From the NCBI GenBank assembly GCA_020622165.1, contig JACNMN010000014.1, positions 24,650-88,649 on the forward strand: 64,000 nt of DNA, read 5' to 3'. The DNA comes from Boseongicola sp. H5 (lineage in GTDB: Bacteria > Pseudomonadota > Alphaproteobacteria > Rhodobacterales > Rhodobacteraceae). Position numbers and translations under genes: made by a program. Under the pieces are notes generated by a model that did no database searches, was not told the DNA's origin, and saw only the letters and a program-made list of their open reading frames with translations. This document shows, piece by piece, positions 27,335 to 36,540 of this stretch (the first letter of the stretch is position 1; the number at the start of each line of letters is the position of its first letter).

Positions 27335-27468
27335 TCGCACACGGCGCGCCGCGCGCCGCGTTCCGGATGTCATCCATTCCGGATATGAGGTTTTTGTGAG
27401 CATCGAAAGGGTTGAGCCGCCCGCCGGGCTGCGGTTTAGTTGAATACGGCGACAGGGCTTTTTTTGAA

Positions 27469-28947
27469 ATGGTTTCTCGGCGGGTTTTCTTGAGTGGCGT
27501 ATTGGCCGGGCTGGCGCAGCCCGGCTTTGCAATGCCACCCGAAACCTCGTTGAGGCCGCTGGTCCGTCCCAGCGGGCTGTGGCAGCGCGCGATCCCGTCA
27601 CCGTCCGAGTTGATCACCCAGGCGGGGCTGGGCGGGCGTGTGGGCTATGCGGTTGCCGATGCGCGTACGGGCGAGATGCTGGAGGTGGAACGCCCGCTTT
27701 ACGGGATGCCGCCGGCAAGCGTGGCCAAGGCGATCACCTGCGCCTATGGATTGGACCGACTGGGGCCGGGTTACCGGTTCCAGACCCGTCTGGTCGCCGG
27801 CGGGCCGGTCACCAATGGCCGGCTGGAGGGTGACCTGTGGCTGGTCGGCGGCGGCGATCCCCTGCTTGGAACCGATCAATTGAGCGCGATGGCAATCGCA
27901 CTGAGGGAGGCCGGCCTGCGCGAGGTGACGGGCCGCCTGATGCTGGCCACCGGCGCGCTGCCCTATGTAAGGGAGATCGACCCGGAGCAGCCGGATCATG
28001 TGGGCTACAACCCCGCGATTTCGGGGCTCAATCTCAACTTCAACCGGGTGCATTTCGAATGGGCGCGGGAGCAGGGGGAGTATACCGTCCGGATGGATGC
28101 TCGTTCGGAAACGCTCCGCCCTGCGGTCAGCCTTGCCCGGATGCGTGTCGCGGATCGCGATGTGCCCGTATACACCTATGAGCAGCGCGAAGGACGGGAG
28201 AACTGGACGGTCGCCCGCGGCGCGCTCGGCAATGGCGGCAGCCGCTGGCTGCCGGTGCGCCAGCCGCATCTCTACGCGGCCGAGGTGTTCCAGACATTGG
28301 CCCGCTCGAACGGGATCGTTCTTGACGGGCCGGGCGAAGGCTCGCCCCCCGAGAGCGGGAGCGTGTTGGTCGAACATGTCAGCGAGCCGTTGCAGGACAT
28401 CCTGCGCGGGATGATGCGCTGGTCCACCAATATCACGGCCGAGGCGGTGGGGTTGAGTGCGAGTATCGCAGGCGGTGCGGCGCCCGGCTCGCTCAGCGCT
28501 TCGGCCGACGAGATGAGCGCCTGGATGAGATCCCGGCTTGCGGCGCGGAACTCCAGCTTTGTCGATCATTCCGGGCTGGGGGAGGCCAGCCGGGTCCGCC
28601 CGCAGGACATGACCCAGGCTCTGGTGGCGGCGGGCGCCGATGGCATGCTGCGCCGCCTGATGAGGGTGATCCCAATGCGCGATGCCGAGGGCAACCTGCA
28701 ACCCGATCATCCGGTGGAGGTCGTGGCCAAGACCGGAACGCTGAATTTCGTCAGTTCGCTGGCGGGATATGCGCGCGCGCCCACGGGCCGTGACTTCGCC
28801 TTCGCCGTATTCTGCGCCGATCTGGATCGGCGCGGCGCATTGAACCCGGCACAGATGGAACGCCCGGAGGGCGGGCGCGACTACACCCGACGCGCAAAGC
28901 GGTTGCAGCAGCAATTAGTCGAGCGATGGGCCGCTCTCTACACATAA
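27469..28947 (+). CDS. dacB: D-alanyl-D-alanine carboxypeptidase/endopeptidase (PBP4 type)
   Basis: This 492-residue penicillin-binding protein trims or cuts peptidoglycan peptides in the periplasm. The three active-site motifs are SVAK (residues 84-87), STN in RWSTNITAE, and KTGTLNFVSS. The large insert between the first two motifs is typical of class C PBP4. The N terminus (VSRRVFLSGVLAGLAQPGFA) is a signal sequence with a twin-arginine-like start. The ATG at 27469 has a poor ribosome binding site; the frame extends to 27412 without signal-like sequence. Confidence 0.93.
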   Translation: MVSRRVFLSGVLAGLAQPGFAMPPETSLRPLVRPSGLWQRAIPSPSELITQAGLGGRVGYAVADARTGEMLEVERPLYGMPPASVAKAITCAYGLDRLGPGYRFQTRLVAGGPVTNGRLEGDLWLVGGGDPLLGTDQLSAMAIALREAGLREVTGRLMLATGALPYVREIDPEQPDHVGYNPAISGLNLNFNRVHFEWAREQGEYTVRMDARSETLRPAVSLARMRVADRDVPVYTYEQREGRENWTVARGALGNGGSRWLPVRQPHLYAAEVFQTLARSNGIVLDGPGEGSPPESGSVLVEHVSEPLQDILRGMMRWSTNITAEAVGLSASIAGGAAPGSLSASADEMSAWMRSRLAARNSSFVDHSGLGEASRVRPQDMTQALVAAGADGMLRRLMRVIPMRDAEGNLQPDHPVEVVAKTGTLNFVSSLAGYARAPTGRDFAFAVFCADLDRRGALNPAQMERPEGGRDYTRRAKRLQQQLVERWAALYT

Positions 28948-28965
28948 AGGCCTTCAGATACGGAA

Positions 28966-28997
28966 AAACCCGGCTCGGAGAAGTCCGGACCGGGTTT
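28966..28997. terminator. Bidirectional terminator between convergent genes
   Basis: The stem aaacccgg/ccgggttt around a 16-base loop lies between dacB and the minus-strand small membrane gene. A-rich sequence before and T-rich sequence after it allow termination in both directions. Confidence 0.8.
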
Positions 28998-29019
28998 GTC
29001 CTTGCGCGAAACGGATGGT

Positions 29020-29208
29020 TTACACCCGGGCGCTTGCGTCGCTCTTGGGCCCTGCGATCAGCCAGGCGATGAAGCCCAGAACCGGCAGGATCAGAATAAC
29101 CAGCGTCCAGACGACCTTCGCCGCGGTCGAGGCGCCGGAAGTGACGATGTTGTAGATCGCGTAGATGTTGGCGATCAGGACCAGCAGGCCCAAAATACCA
29201 TATTCCAT
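29020..29208 (-). CDS. Small two-helix membrane protein (PLDc_N type)
   Basis: This 62-residue protein has two hydrophobic helices (from EYGILGLLVLIANIYAIYNI and VVWTLVILILPVLGFIAWLI) joined by a short polar loop and ends in a hydrophilic tail. The pattern, including the LGFIAWLIAGP motif, matches the PLDc_N small membrane family. The ATG at 29208 has AAGGAAA upstream. Function is unknown. It is divergent from the next gene. Confidence 0.82.
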   Translation of the reverse strand: MEYGILGLLVLIANIYAIYNIVTSGASTAAKVVWTLVILILPVLGFIAWLIAGPKSDASARV

Positions 29209-29347
29209 GATGTTTCCTTTGCGAGGTGGACAGAAGCCTGTCTGCGGAAACAACGCGGCGCCCCCGGGTTTGGGTTCCAATAATAATTTGGGGAACCAAT
29301 TTGTGCGCCGGCTGGTTGAGAGCCCGAAGATTGAAAAGGAGTATCTT

Positions 29348-29629
29348 ATGAAAACCGGTGGATACATCGCAATTGGCGCTGTCGCGGCTGTCGCAATCGT
29401 GGGCGCGATCTACATGATCGATATCGATCAGACGCAGGAAGCCCGCTTGCCCGATGTCGACGTCTCCGTCGAAGGGGGGCAAATGCCTGAGTTCAACGCC
29501 GATGTGGGCGAGATCGCAGTGGAGAGCGAGACCGTCGAGGTCGAGGTTCCCGAAGTGGAGGTCACGACCGAAACCCAAACGATCGAAGTGCCGACCCTGC
29601 GCGTGACGCCGCCCGAGAATGACGGATAA
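29348..29629 (+). CDS. Membrane-anchored acidic small protein
   Basis: This 93-residue protein begins MKTGGYIAIGAVAAVAIVGA, an uncleaved anchor or signal, followed by an acidic region with alternating Val and Glu (VEVEVPEVEV, IEVPTLRV). AAGGAG precedes the ATG. The tail should face the periplasm. I do not recognise a named function; similar short proteins appear in Rhodobacteraceae. Confidence 0.75.
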   Translation: MKTGGYIAIGAVAAVAIVGAIYMIDIDQTQEARLPDVDVSVEGGQMPEFNADVGEIAVESETVEVEVPEVEVTTETQTIEVPTLRVTPPENDG

Positions 29630-29716
29630 CGACCGACAGGTCTGAGTAGCAGCTAACGTCAGCTGGCATTCCCGAGGTGGTTCGAAAGAACTGCCCCGTC
29701 GCCGTTCATGGCCTGA

Positions 29717-30166
29717 TTACAGCACCATATGCCTTGCCCGCGCACCGCGTTCGATCGCGGCAGCATGGAGCCGGTCGATATCGAGCTGGTAGCGGATTTC
29801 CATCAGGAATTCGAGCTCGGTCTGCCGCAGCAGGCCGTCCGCGGCGGCAACGTCGCAGGCCAGCGCATAGGCCGTCTCGAACAGCCGGTGGGGCAGGGCG
29901 TTCTTGATCAGCCCGAAAAGCGCGTCCAGCCCGTCCTCCTCCTCGAACAGGTCGAACACGGTCTGCGACACGCGCTTCATCCTGTCGGTGTCGTAATCCG
30001 CGAAAACGGGCAGGTGATTTACCAACTCCTCGATGGTGACAAGCTCGGCGGTTCGGATCGTTTCATCGGAGACCGAGACGGCGACCATGACGGCAACCAG
30101 CGCGTCCTGCGCGGAAAGGGAGGTATCATCGGTCACGTTGGGGGCTCCTGTGGGCATTTGCGTCAT
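29717..30166 (-). CDS. TerB-like tellurite resistance family protein
   Basis: This 149-residue alpha-helical protein has the layout of the TerB fold: ALVAVMVAVSVSDETIRTAEL near the N terminus and ALACDVAAADGLLRQTELEFL near the C terminus, the paired acidic helices seen in this family. TerB proteins bind divalent metal through such acidic residues, but a tellurite phenotype is not implied. It is divergent from lysK. Confidence 0.82.
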   Translation of the reverse strand: MTQMPTGAPNVTDDTSLSAQDALVAVMVAVSVSDETIRTAELVTIEELVNHLPVFADYDTDRMKRVSQTVFDLFEEEDGLDALFGLIKNALPHRLFETAYALACDVAAADGLLRQTELEFLMEIRYQLDIDRLHAAAIERGARARHMVL

Positions 30167-30245
30167 TGGAATTTATTGACCCTGAGCCCGCGGGGCAATA
30201 GGTGCAGGCGGCGCGCGGCAAGGTGGCGCGGCTAAACGATGGAAG

Positions 30246-31832
30246 ATGAAAATGACCGATCTGTGCGAGACCGCACTCAACTCCAAGGCCTGGCCTTTCG
30301 AGGAGGCGCGCCGTCTGGTCAAACGCTATGAAAACGGCCCGCCCGAAAAGGGCTATGTGCTGTTCGAAACCGGCTACGGGCCAAGCGGCTTGCCCCATAT
30401 CGGCACCTTCGGCGAAGTGTTGCGCACGACGATGGTGCGCCGCGCGTTCGAGATCCTGTCGGACATCCCCACCAAGCTGATCTGCTTTTCCGACGACATG
30501 GACGGGATGCGGAAGGTACCCGATAACGTGCCGAACCAGGAGATGCTGGCCGACTATCTGCAGATGCCCCTGACGAGTGTCCCCGATCCGTTCGGCGAGC
30601 ACGAGAGCTTCGGCCACCACAACAACGCCATGCTGCGCCGGTTTCTGGACACGTTCGGCTTCGAGTACGAGTTCTATTCCGCCCGCGAGTTCTATCGCTC
30701 CGGTGCCTTCGACGAAACGCTTTTGCGCGCGGCCGAACGCTATGATGACCTGATGGCGGTGATGCTGAAATCCCTTCGCGAGGAGCGCCAGCAGACCTAT
30801 TCGATCTTCCTGCCGATCCACCCCGAAACCGGGCGTGTGCTGTATGTGCCGATCAAGCAGGTGGATGCGGGCGAAGGGACGGTCACCTTCGATGACGCGG
30901 AGGGGCGCGAATGGACGCTCCCCGTGACCGGCGGCAACGTCAAGCTGCAGTGGAAGCCCGATTTCGGAGCGCGCTGGGCCGCGCTTGGCGTCGATTGGGA
31001 AAGCTATGGCAAGGAGCATGCCCCCAACACGGCGATCTATTCCGCCATCTGCTCGAAACTCGGCGGCAAGCCGCCCGAAGTGTTCACCTACGAGCTGTTC
31101 CTGGATGAGAACGGGCAGAAGATCTCGAAGTCCACGGGCAACGGGATCAGCATCGACGAATGGTTGTCCTATGCCTCCACGGAGAGCCTGAGCTACTTCA
31201 TGTATCAAAAGCCGAAAACCGCCAAGCGGATGTATTTCGACGTGATCCCGAAGGCGGTGGACGAGTATCATCAGCAATTGCGCGCCTATGCGGGGCAGGA
31301 CACCGCGGCGCGGCTGAACAACCCTGTGTTTCATATTCACGGCCACAACGTGCCGGCCTCGAACATGGTGGTCAGCTTCGCGATGTTGCTCAATCTGGCA
31401 TCCGTCGCCCATGCGGAGGACAAGGAGGCGCTTTGGGGCTTCATCCGGCGATATGCGCCCGATGCCAGCGCCGAGACCCACCCCGATCTCGATCAGGCTG
31501 CGGGCTTTGCGGTGCGGTACTACAACGACTTTGTGAAGCCGCATAAGGTGTTCCGTCTGCCCGATGAAAAAGAGGCCGCCGCGATGCGCGATCTGGCCGA
31601 CCGGCTGGCCGCCTATGATGGCCCGCAGGACGACGAGGCGTTGCAGACGATCGTCTTCGCGGTGGGTAAGGATCACGGGTTCGAGCCGCTGCGGGACTGG
31701 TTCAAGGCGCTTTACGAAGTGCTTCTGGGCGCAAGCCAGGGGCCGCGATTTGGCGGGTTCGTGGCGCTTTACGGCGTCACCGAGACCATCGGGCTGATCG
31801 AGGACGGGCTGGCCGGGACCCTCGCCGTCTGA
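30246..31832 (+). CDS. lysK: Lysyl-tRNA synthetase, class I
   Basis: This 528-residue enzyme charges tRNA-Lys. It is the class I (archaeal-type) form, with HIGT at residues 51-54 as the HIGH motif and KISKS at residues 292-296 as the KMSKS motif, in a Rossmann catalytic domain followed by an alpha-helical C-terminal domain. Most bacteria use the unrelated class II LysS; class I is normal in several alphaproteobacteria. No class II gene is in this window. Confidence 0.95.
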   Translation: MKMTDLCETALNSKAWPFEEARRLVKRYENGPPEKGYVLFETGYGPSGLPHIGTFGEVLRTTMVRRAFEILSDIPTKLICFSDDMDGMRKVPDNVPNQEMLADYLQMPLTSVPDPFGEHESFGHHNNAMLRRFLDTFGFEYEFYSAREFYRSGAFDETLLRAAERYDDLMAVMLKSLREERQQTYSIFLPIHPETGRVLYVPIKQVDAGEGTVTFDDAEGREWTLPVTGGNVKLQWKPDFGARWAALGVDWESYGKEHAPNTAIYSAICSKLGGKPPEVFTYELFLDENGQKISKSTGNGISIDEWLSYASTESLSYFMYQKPKTAKRMYFDVIPKAVDEYHQQLRAYAGQDTAARLNNPVFHIHGHNVPASNMVVSFAMLLNLASVAHAEDKEALWGFIRRYAPDASAETHPDLDQAAGFAVRYYNDFVKPHKVFRLPDEKEAAAMRDLADRLAAYDGPQDDEALQTIVFAVGKDHGFEPLRDWFKALYEVLLGASQGPRFGGFVALYGVTETIGLIEDGLAGTLAV

Positions 31833-31932
31833 CCGGCGTACCGGGCGACGGGCCGCCATGGCGGGTTTGACCGGATCCCTGCGCGGTCTATCCTTTTTCA
31901 TATCCGAAGACGGTGCGGGAAGGACGGACCCC

Positions 31933-32346
31933 ATGCGGCGATTTATTCTGACGCTCGGCCTGATCTGGGCCGCGGCCTGGGCGCAGGCGCAGGAGGTTCT
32001 GGCCCCGAACCCGGCCATCGAATCCACCATCCAGAGCCAGTTCGAGGCGTTTCTGGCAGATGACGTCGCCACCGCATGGCAATATGCCAGCCCCAATATC
32101 CAGCGCCTGTTCCAGACGCCCGAGAATTTCGGGCGCATGGTTCGCGAGGGATATCCGATGGTCTGGCGCCCGGGCCGGATCGACTATCTCGATCTGCAGA
32201 CGCTTGGCGGGCTTGTGGTGCAGCGCGTTCAGGTGACCGACCGTCAGGGCCGGGTCCATGTCCTTGGCTATCAGATGATCGAAACGGAGGCCGGATGGCA
32301 GATCAATGGCGTCCAGTTCCTGCGCGCGCCGGAGGTGGGCGCGTGA
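31933..32346 (+). CDS. DUF4864 secreted protein
   Basis: This 137-residue protein has a signal peptide (MRRFILTLGLIWAAAWAQAQ) and a cystatin/NTF2-like domain beginning ESTIQSQFEAFLADDVATAW with a central FQTPENFGRMVREGYPMVW. That composition matches DUF4864, a periplasmic family without known role. The ATG at 31933 was chosen because the signal peptide starts there; the frame is open back to 31858. Confidence 0.85.
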   Translation: MRRFILTLGLIWAAAWAQAQEVLAPNPAIESTIQSQFEAFLADDVATAWQYASPNIQRLFQTPENFGRMVREGYPMVWRPGRIDYLDLQTLGGLVVQRVQVTDRQGRVHVLGYQMIETEAGWQINGVQFLRAPEVGA

Positions 32347-32522
32347 AAACGCCGCCGCATTAAAGCTGCCTTAACTAATCTGCGCTAATCCTTGAAGCGT
32401 ATCCGGCCCTGATTTGCGGGCCGGTCTCTCCGGACATGTGAACAATCGAGGTTGCCTTTCAGGGCCCCTTGGTCCTGCGGGGCCAGATGCGTGCGCGTTC
32501 CGCGCGCAGGAAAGGGTTTGAT

Positions 32523-34817
32523 ATGAACAAGGTGATCACCGACGGGCTGATGCTGATGCCGCCGGAATTCGGCGATGGGCTTGGGGTCTGGTCGCGCCAG
32601 GACGGCACACCCGGCAGCGACACCTATGCAACCGCAACCAATGCCGCGCTGGTGCCCGCGGATCAGGATTTCGGCACCTGCCTTGAGATCCTGAAAACCG
32701 ACAGTGTCACGACCCTGCGCTACATGGGGCAGACGCCGATGCTGCCGGGCATGTATCTGCGCATCTCGGCCCGCCTCAAGGCAGTCGCGGGCAACCTGCC
32801 CGACGTGCGGATCGGGGGCTGGGCCGGCACCGCTGCGGATGCGAATGTGGGTGGCGTGCCGCAGACCGGGCCATCGACGAGCCTGACCAGCTATGGCGAG
32901 GTGGTGACGATCTCGGCGATTGTCGGGCTGGGCGACCGGGGCGGGGTGGACATGCCCTGGGGCGAAACGGCGGCCTATGGCTATTTCGGTCTCGATCTGA
33001 CCGGGCCCAATGGCGGGATTGTACGGATCGAGAGCATCCGTATCGAAGACATCACCCATGTGTTCCACCGCAAGCTGATGGATTGGGTCGATGTCCGGGA
33101 TTTCGGCGCCATGGGCGACGGTACAACCAATGACCGGGCGGCGTTTCTGGCCGCCGATGCCGCCGCCGCCGGGCGCGAGGTGCTGGTCTCCGAGGGCGAT
33201 TACCGCATTGTCGGCAACCTGACGATGAACAGCCCCGTCCGCTTCGAGGGCCGGCTGATCATGTCGGACACGGACCGGCTCGCACTGACCAAGAACTTCG
33301 ATCTGGATGCCTATTCCGACGCATTCGGCGACGATGTCATCGGCTTCAAGAAAGGCATTCAGACGCTCTTCAACCAATCCGATCACGAGGCGTTCGACAT
33401 GGGCGGGCGCCGCGTGCTGCTGAGCGAGCCGATCGATGTGCAGGCGGTGGTGGACAACAAGAACTCCTATGCCAATCGCCGCGTCATCAGAAACGGACAG
33501 ATCAGCGCGGATAACAGCACCGGCTGGGAGGACGAGGTTCAGACCGGAACCGGCACTTGGGTCGTTACCAAGCCGTCCGAGCTGTCCGACGTCGCCAATG
33601 TGGCGAATATCGAGATCGGGTCTCTGGTGACGGCGGCGCAGGGCGTGGGCCGCGAAGTATATGTCTCGGGCAAGAATGTCGCGGCGGGGAAGGTGTTTCT
33701 GTCGAACCCGCTCAACGTGCCGCCGCAAAGCCAGACCTACACATTCCGGCGCTTCAAGTATCTTCTGGACTTCATCGGGTTTCAGAACCTGCAACGCTTT
33801 GTCATCAGCAATATCGAGTTCCTCTGCGCCGGACGCTCCAGCGCGGTGATGTTGCCGATCAACGGTCTGACCTTCCAGTTCAGCGATTGCTTCTTCACCG
33901 GCCCCAAGGACCGCGGCATCACCTCGGCCGATAGCGGGTGCCAGGGTCTTCAGGTCGACCGTTGCCAGTTCCTGTCGAACGAACAGTCGGCCCGGGCGCA
34001 GGACCGCACGACGATCTGCATGAACGTCAATCGCAACGATCCCAAGATCCGAAACAACCGGGCGGTGCGTTTCAAGCATTTCGCGGTCCTGACCGGGTCG
34101 GGCAACATGGTGATCGGCAATCACTACTTCCAGGGCGATGCGGAAACCGACGGATTGCGCAGCGCCGGGATCGTTCTGACCAATACCAATGTCAAATCCA
34201 CGATCACCGGAAACTACATCGACAACAATTTCCTGGAATGGGTCAACGAGCATGATCCGAGGCCCGAGCTGCAAAACGAGCTGAGTTTCGGCGGGCTGAC
34301 GATCAACGGCAACATCTTCACCTCGAACGGGGCGGCGCCCTGGATCAAGTTCATCATCATCAAGCCGATGGGGCCGGGGCATTACATCAACGGATTGTCG
34401 ATTTGCGACAACGTGTTCAAGCAGCTCAACGGGCAGGCGCTTGACCGGGTCGACGGCGTGGATGAAAGCGTGGCTCCGCTGGATACCAGCCGCACGCGGT
34501 CCTTCCTGATGACGGGGAACACGTTCCACGGGATCATCAAGGATGCCCAGAACCCCGTCACCGTGAAGATGACGGAAAACACCGCGCAGCAGGTCTGGGA
34601 GATGGATCTGCGGAACTGGCTGCCCTTCGGCACCGAGGCGCGTGTGGTGACCTCTGTCGTGCCCGAGGGGTCAATCCGTACCGCATCCAATGTGGCGGTC
34701 TATACCACGCCATTTGCGACCACCCGGCATGGCGTTGACCGCGGCTCGATCCGGCTGAACTGGTCGCAGGCCGTCAGGGGGTCCGTGCAGCTGACCGCGC
34801 GCTGCGACACGGTCTGA
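32523..34817 (+). CDS. Right-handed beta-helix protein with pectate-lyase-like segment
   Basis: This 764-residue protein has no clear signal peptide. Residues 1-185 form a beta-sandwich-like region with Gly-rich turns. Residues 188-230 match the pectate lyase superfamily entry motif (WVDVRDFGAMGDGTTNDRAA). The remainder has beta-helix character, with repeated short strands and Asn-rich turns such as NRRVIRNGQIS and ITGNYIDNNFLEW. Such proteins bind or cut polysaccharide, or serve as tailspike or surface glycosidases. No catalytic residues could be assigned. It stands alone and is followed by a terminator. Confidence 0.75.
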   Translation: MNKVITDGLMLMPPEFGDGLGVWSRQDGTPGSDTYATATNAALVPADQDFGTCLEILKTDSVTTLRYMGQTPMLPGMYLRISARLKAVAGNLPDVRIGGWAGTAADANVGGVPQTGPSTSLTSYGEVVTISAIVGLGDRGGVDMPWGETAAYGYFGLDLTGPNGGIVRIESIRIEDITHVFHRKLMDWVDVRDFGAMGDGTTNDRAAFLAADAAAAGREVLVSEGDYRIVGNLTMNSPVRFEGRLIMSDTDRLALTKNFDLDAYSDAFGDDVIGFKKGIQTLFNQSDHEAFDMGGRRVLLSEPIDVQAVVDNKNSYANRRVIRNGQISADNSTGWEDEVQTGTGTWVVTKPSELSDVANVANIEIGSLVTAAQGVGREVYVSGKNVAAGKVFLSNPLNVPPQSQTYTFRRFKYLLDFIGFQNLQRFVISNIEFLCAGRSSAVMLPINGLTFQFSDCFFTGPKDRGITSADSGCQGLQVDRCQFLSNEQSARAQDRTTICMNVNRNDPKIRNNRAVRFKHFAVLTGSGNMVIGNHYFQGDAETDGLRSAGIVLTNTNVKSTITGNYIDNNFLEWVNEHDPRPELQNELSFGGLTINGNIFTSNGAAPWIKFIIIKPMGPGHYINGLSICDNVFKQLNGQALDRVDGVDESVAPLDTSRTRSFLMTGNTFHGIIKDAQNPVTVKMTENTAQQVWEMDLRNWLPFGTEARVVTSVVPEGSIRTASNVAVYTTPFATTRHGVDRGSIRLNWSQAVRGSVQLTARCDTV

Positions 34818-34851
34818 CGCCTGCTTTTTCGCCAGGGCCATGACAGACAGG

Positions 34852-34884
34852 CAAGCCCCCGCCGATCCAGATCGGGGGGGCTTG
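34852..34884 (+). terminator. Terminator after the beta-helix gene
   Basis: The arms caagccccc and gggggcttg pair over 9 bases around a 15-base loop and are followed by a short T-containing stretch. It lies 35 bases after the stop codon. Confidence 0.75.
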
Positions 34885-34954
34885 TTCGATGAGGGCGCTG
34901 TGTTAGGTCCCGGGTCGACGGAGGGGCGGGGGCGTTCCCAAGTCGGAGAGCGGA

Positions 34955-35431
34955 ATGAACGATCTTCCCTCTGAAAATGTGCAGGATTATCCACGGCCTC
35001 CTGCTATCGAACAGGTTGCGCAAAGGCTGCGAGTCGTGCTTGGCGGGGTGGTGATCGCCGATACGACCGCCGGCCTGCGGGTTCTGGAAACCCACCACGC
35101 GCCGACCTATTACTTTCCGCCACAGGATGTGATGGCCGGTGTCCTGAAGGCGGCGCAGGGGAGCAGTTATTGCGAATGGAAAGGGGCCGCGCGCTACTGG
35201 ACGGCGCAGGCGGGCGGCGAGATCCGGCCGCGCGCCGCCTGGAGCTTTTCGCGCCCGTCGAAACCCTTCGCGTCGCTCGCGGGGTATCTCGCGTTTTACT
35301 CCGAGCCGATGGATGCCTGTTTCGTGGGCGATCAGCAGGTTTCGCCACAGCCCGGCAGTTTCTATGGCGGTTGGGTCACCCCGAACCTGCGGGGCCGGAT
35401 CAAGGGCGCGCCGGGAACCGAGTTCTGGTGA
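34955..35431 (+). CDS. DUF427 family protein
   Basis: This 158-residue protein carries the DUF427 pattern: RLRVVLGGVVIADTTAGLRVLET, the PTYYFPPQDV segment, SSYCEWKGAARYWT and a C-terminal FYGGWVTPNLRGRIKG. The family is a small beta-rich fold with no known reaction. GGAGAG precedes the ATG. Confidence 0.9.
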   Translation: MNDLPSENVQDYPRPPAIEQVAQRLRVVLGGVVIADTTAGLRVLETHHAPTYYFPPQDVMAGVLKAAQGSSYCEWKGAARYWTAQAGGEIRPRAAWSFSRPSKPFASLAGYLAFYSEPMDACFVGDQQVSPQPGSFYGGWVTPNLRGRIKGAPGTEFW

Positions 35432-35434
35432 GCG

Positions 35435-35926
35435 TCACAGCCTGTGATAGGCCGCGCGTTTCTTCCAGCTTGTGGGGTCGAGCAACGTCCAGATCCCGTC
35501 GCTTACGGTGTAGCCATAGAATTGCGGGCCGCCGCCGATCAGGTGGAAGACGACATTGGCCCCGTCGGTCGTCAACTGGGCCAGCTTTTCGCGTGTCCAG
35601 AGCCTGCGGCCATGATCGTGCAGGGCCCAGATGCCGGTTGCCGGCGGGCGCGCGTCGCCCCATCCGACCTGATAGGACCCATCGGCGGTGAACACCCAGT
35701 GCTCGGCGCCGTCTCGCGCGCGCCACGCGCCCTCGACGCCGATACCGGGTGCGCCTTGCCTGTCGAAAACCTGACCGTCCCAGGTCATTTCCGCCGCATC
35801 GTCCGAGAAACTCAGCGGCGCCGCGGCATCTGCCACGTGATAGCTTCCGTCGGGCAGAACCTCGTAGGTGAAAGGTTCGCCCGGCAGGCCCCAACGCCCG
35901 GGCAGATCGGGGTCAATCGCTCTCAT
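35435..35926 (-). CDS. Hypothetical protein, tryptophan-rich
   Basis: This 163-residue protein has no signal peptide or membrane segment. It has regular short repeats of a beta-strand type with WxxxDG-like turns (GSYHVADAA, GSYQVGWGD, GIWALHDHG). It ends three bases from the convergent DUF427 gene. I recognise no family. Confidence 0.7.
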   Translation of the reverse strand: MRAIDPDLPGRWGLPGEPFTYEVLPDGSYHVADAAAPLSFSDDAAEMTWDGQVFDRQGAPGIGVEGAWRARDGAEHWVFTADGSYQVGWGDARPPATGIWALHDHGRRLWTREKLAQLTTDGANVVFHLIGGGPQFYGYTVSDGIWTLLDPTSWKKRAAYHRL

Positions 35927-35958
35927 GGGGATAGCATGGCACGGAAACCGGCCATCGC

Positions 35959-36435
35959 CTAGGGCGCAAGGTCATCCGCTGTCAGATGGAAGGCCTTGCC
36001 GAATCCGCCATTGAGAAGCGCGCGGTCGATCTGAAATCGGATCATCCGGAAATCGCCGAAATCGTAATAGAGTTGCGCCTTGGGATAGAGGCCGAGATAA
36101 TGCTCGCGCCACGCCGATTTGTCCGCGCGCTGCGCCCGGCATTGCAGGGTGATCCGCGGATGGGTCAGCGGGTCGCCCTTTGCCTTCGGTTCACCCAGCA
36201 ACAGCGAACAGGCCTGATTGGCCGCAAGCGCCGCGCTATGGCTCGACAGATCCGAGATCAGGCTCATCGGTGCCCGGTCCGGGCCCGGCACCACGGCGAT
36301 CCGCGTGACCATCGGAAGGCCGGTTTCGGGCTCGATCACGGCAAGCGCCCCGTAGCGCGCGGCCGCGATCAGGCCCCGGGCCAGCGCGCGGGCGTCATCG
36401 TCGGTTTCGCGGATCGGGTTGGGGGCGTCGGCCAT
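35959..36435 (-). CDS. HugZ-like pyridoxamine 5'-phosphate oxidase fold protein
   Basis: This 158-residue protein has a split-barrel flavin-binding fold: ALARGLIAAARYGALAVIEP, PLMVTRIAVV-like strand, SLISDLSSHSAALAANQACSLLLGEP and a C-terminal GFGKAFHLTADDL. This matches the HugZ/PNPOx-like family, whose members reduce or break haem or other cofactors. Start at ATG 36435. It is a single gene between divergent neighbours. Confidence 0.85.
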   Translation of the reverse strand: MADAPNPIRETDDDARALARGLIAAARYGALAVIEPETGLPMVTRIAVVPGPDRAPMSLISDLSSHSAALAANQACSLLLGEPKAKGDPLTHPRITLQCRAQRADKSAWREHYLGLYPKAQLYYDFGDFRMIRFQIDRALLNGGFGKAFHLTADDLAP

Positions 36436-36540
36436 GAGGTCCGGATATCACAAGGCCGACGGCCCCGCCAGAACCGGGGCACCCTTGCACGTGGCCGCGC
36501 CCCGCCCTAACCACGGGAATGCCAGCGGAAAGGGCGGGAC

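Noticed and set aside
30126..32138. 670-residue open frame on the minus strand
   Set aside because: It is antisense to lysK and the DUF4864 gene; no domain or start site supports it.
32385..34529. 714-residue open frame on the minus strand
   Set aside because: It is antisense to the beta-helix gene, which has a proper start and a terminator.
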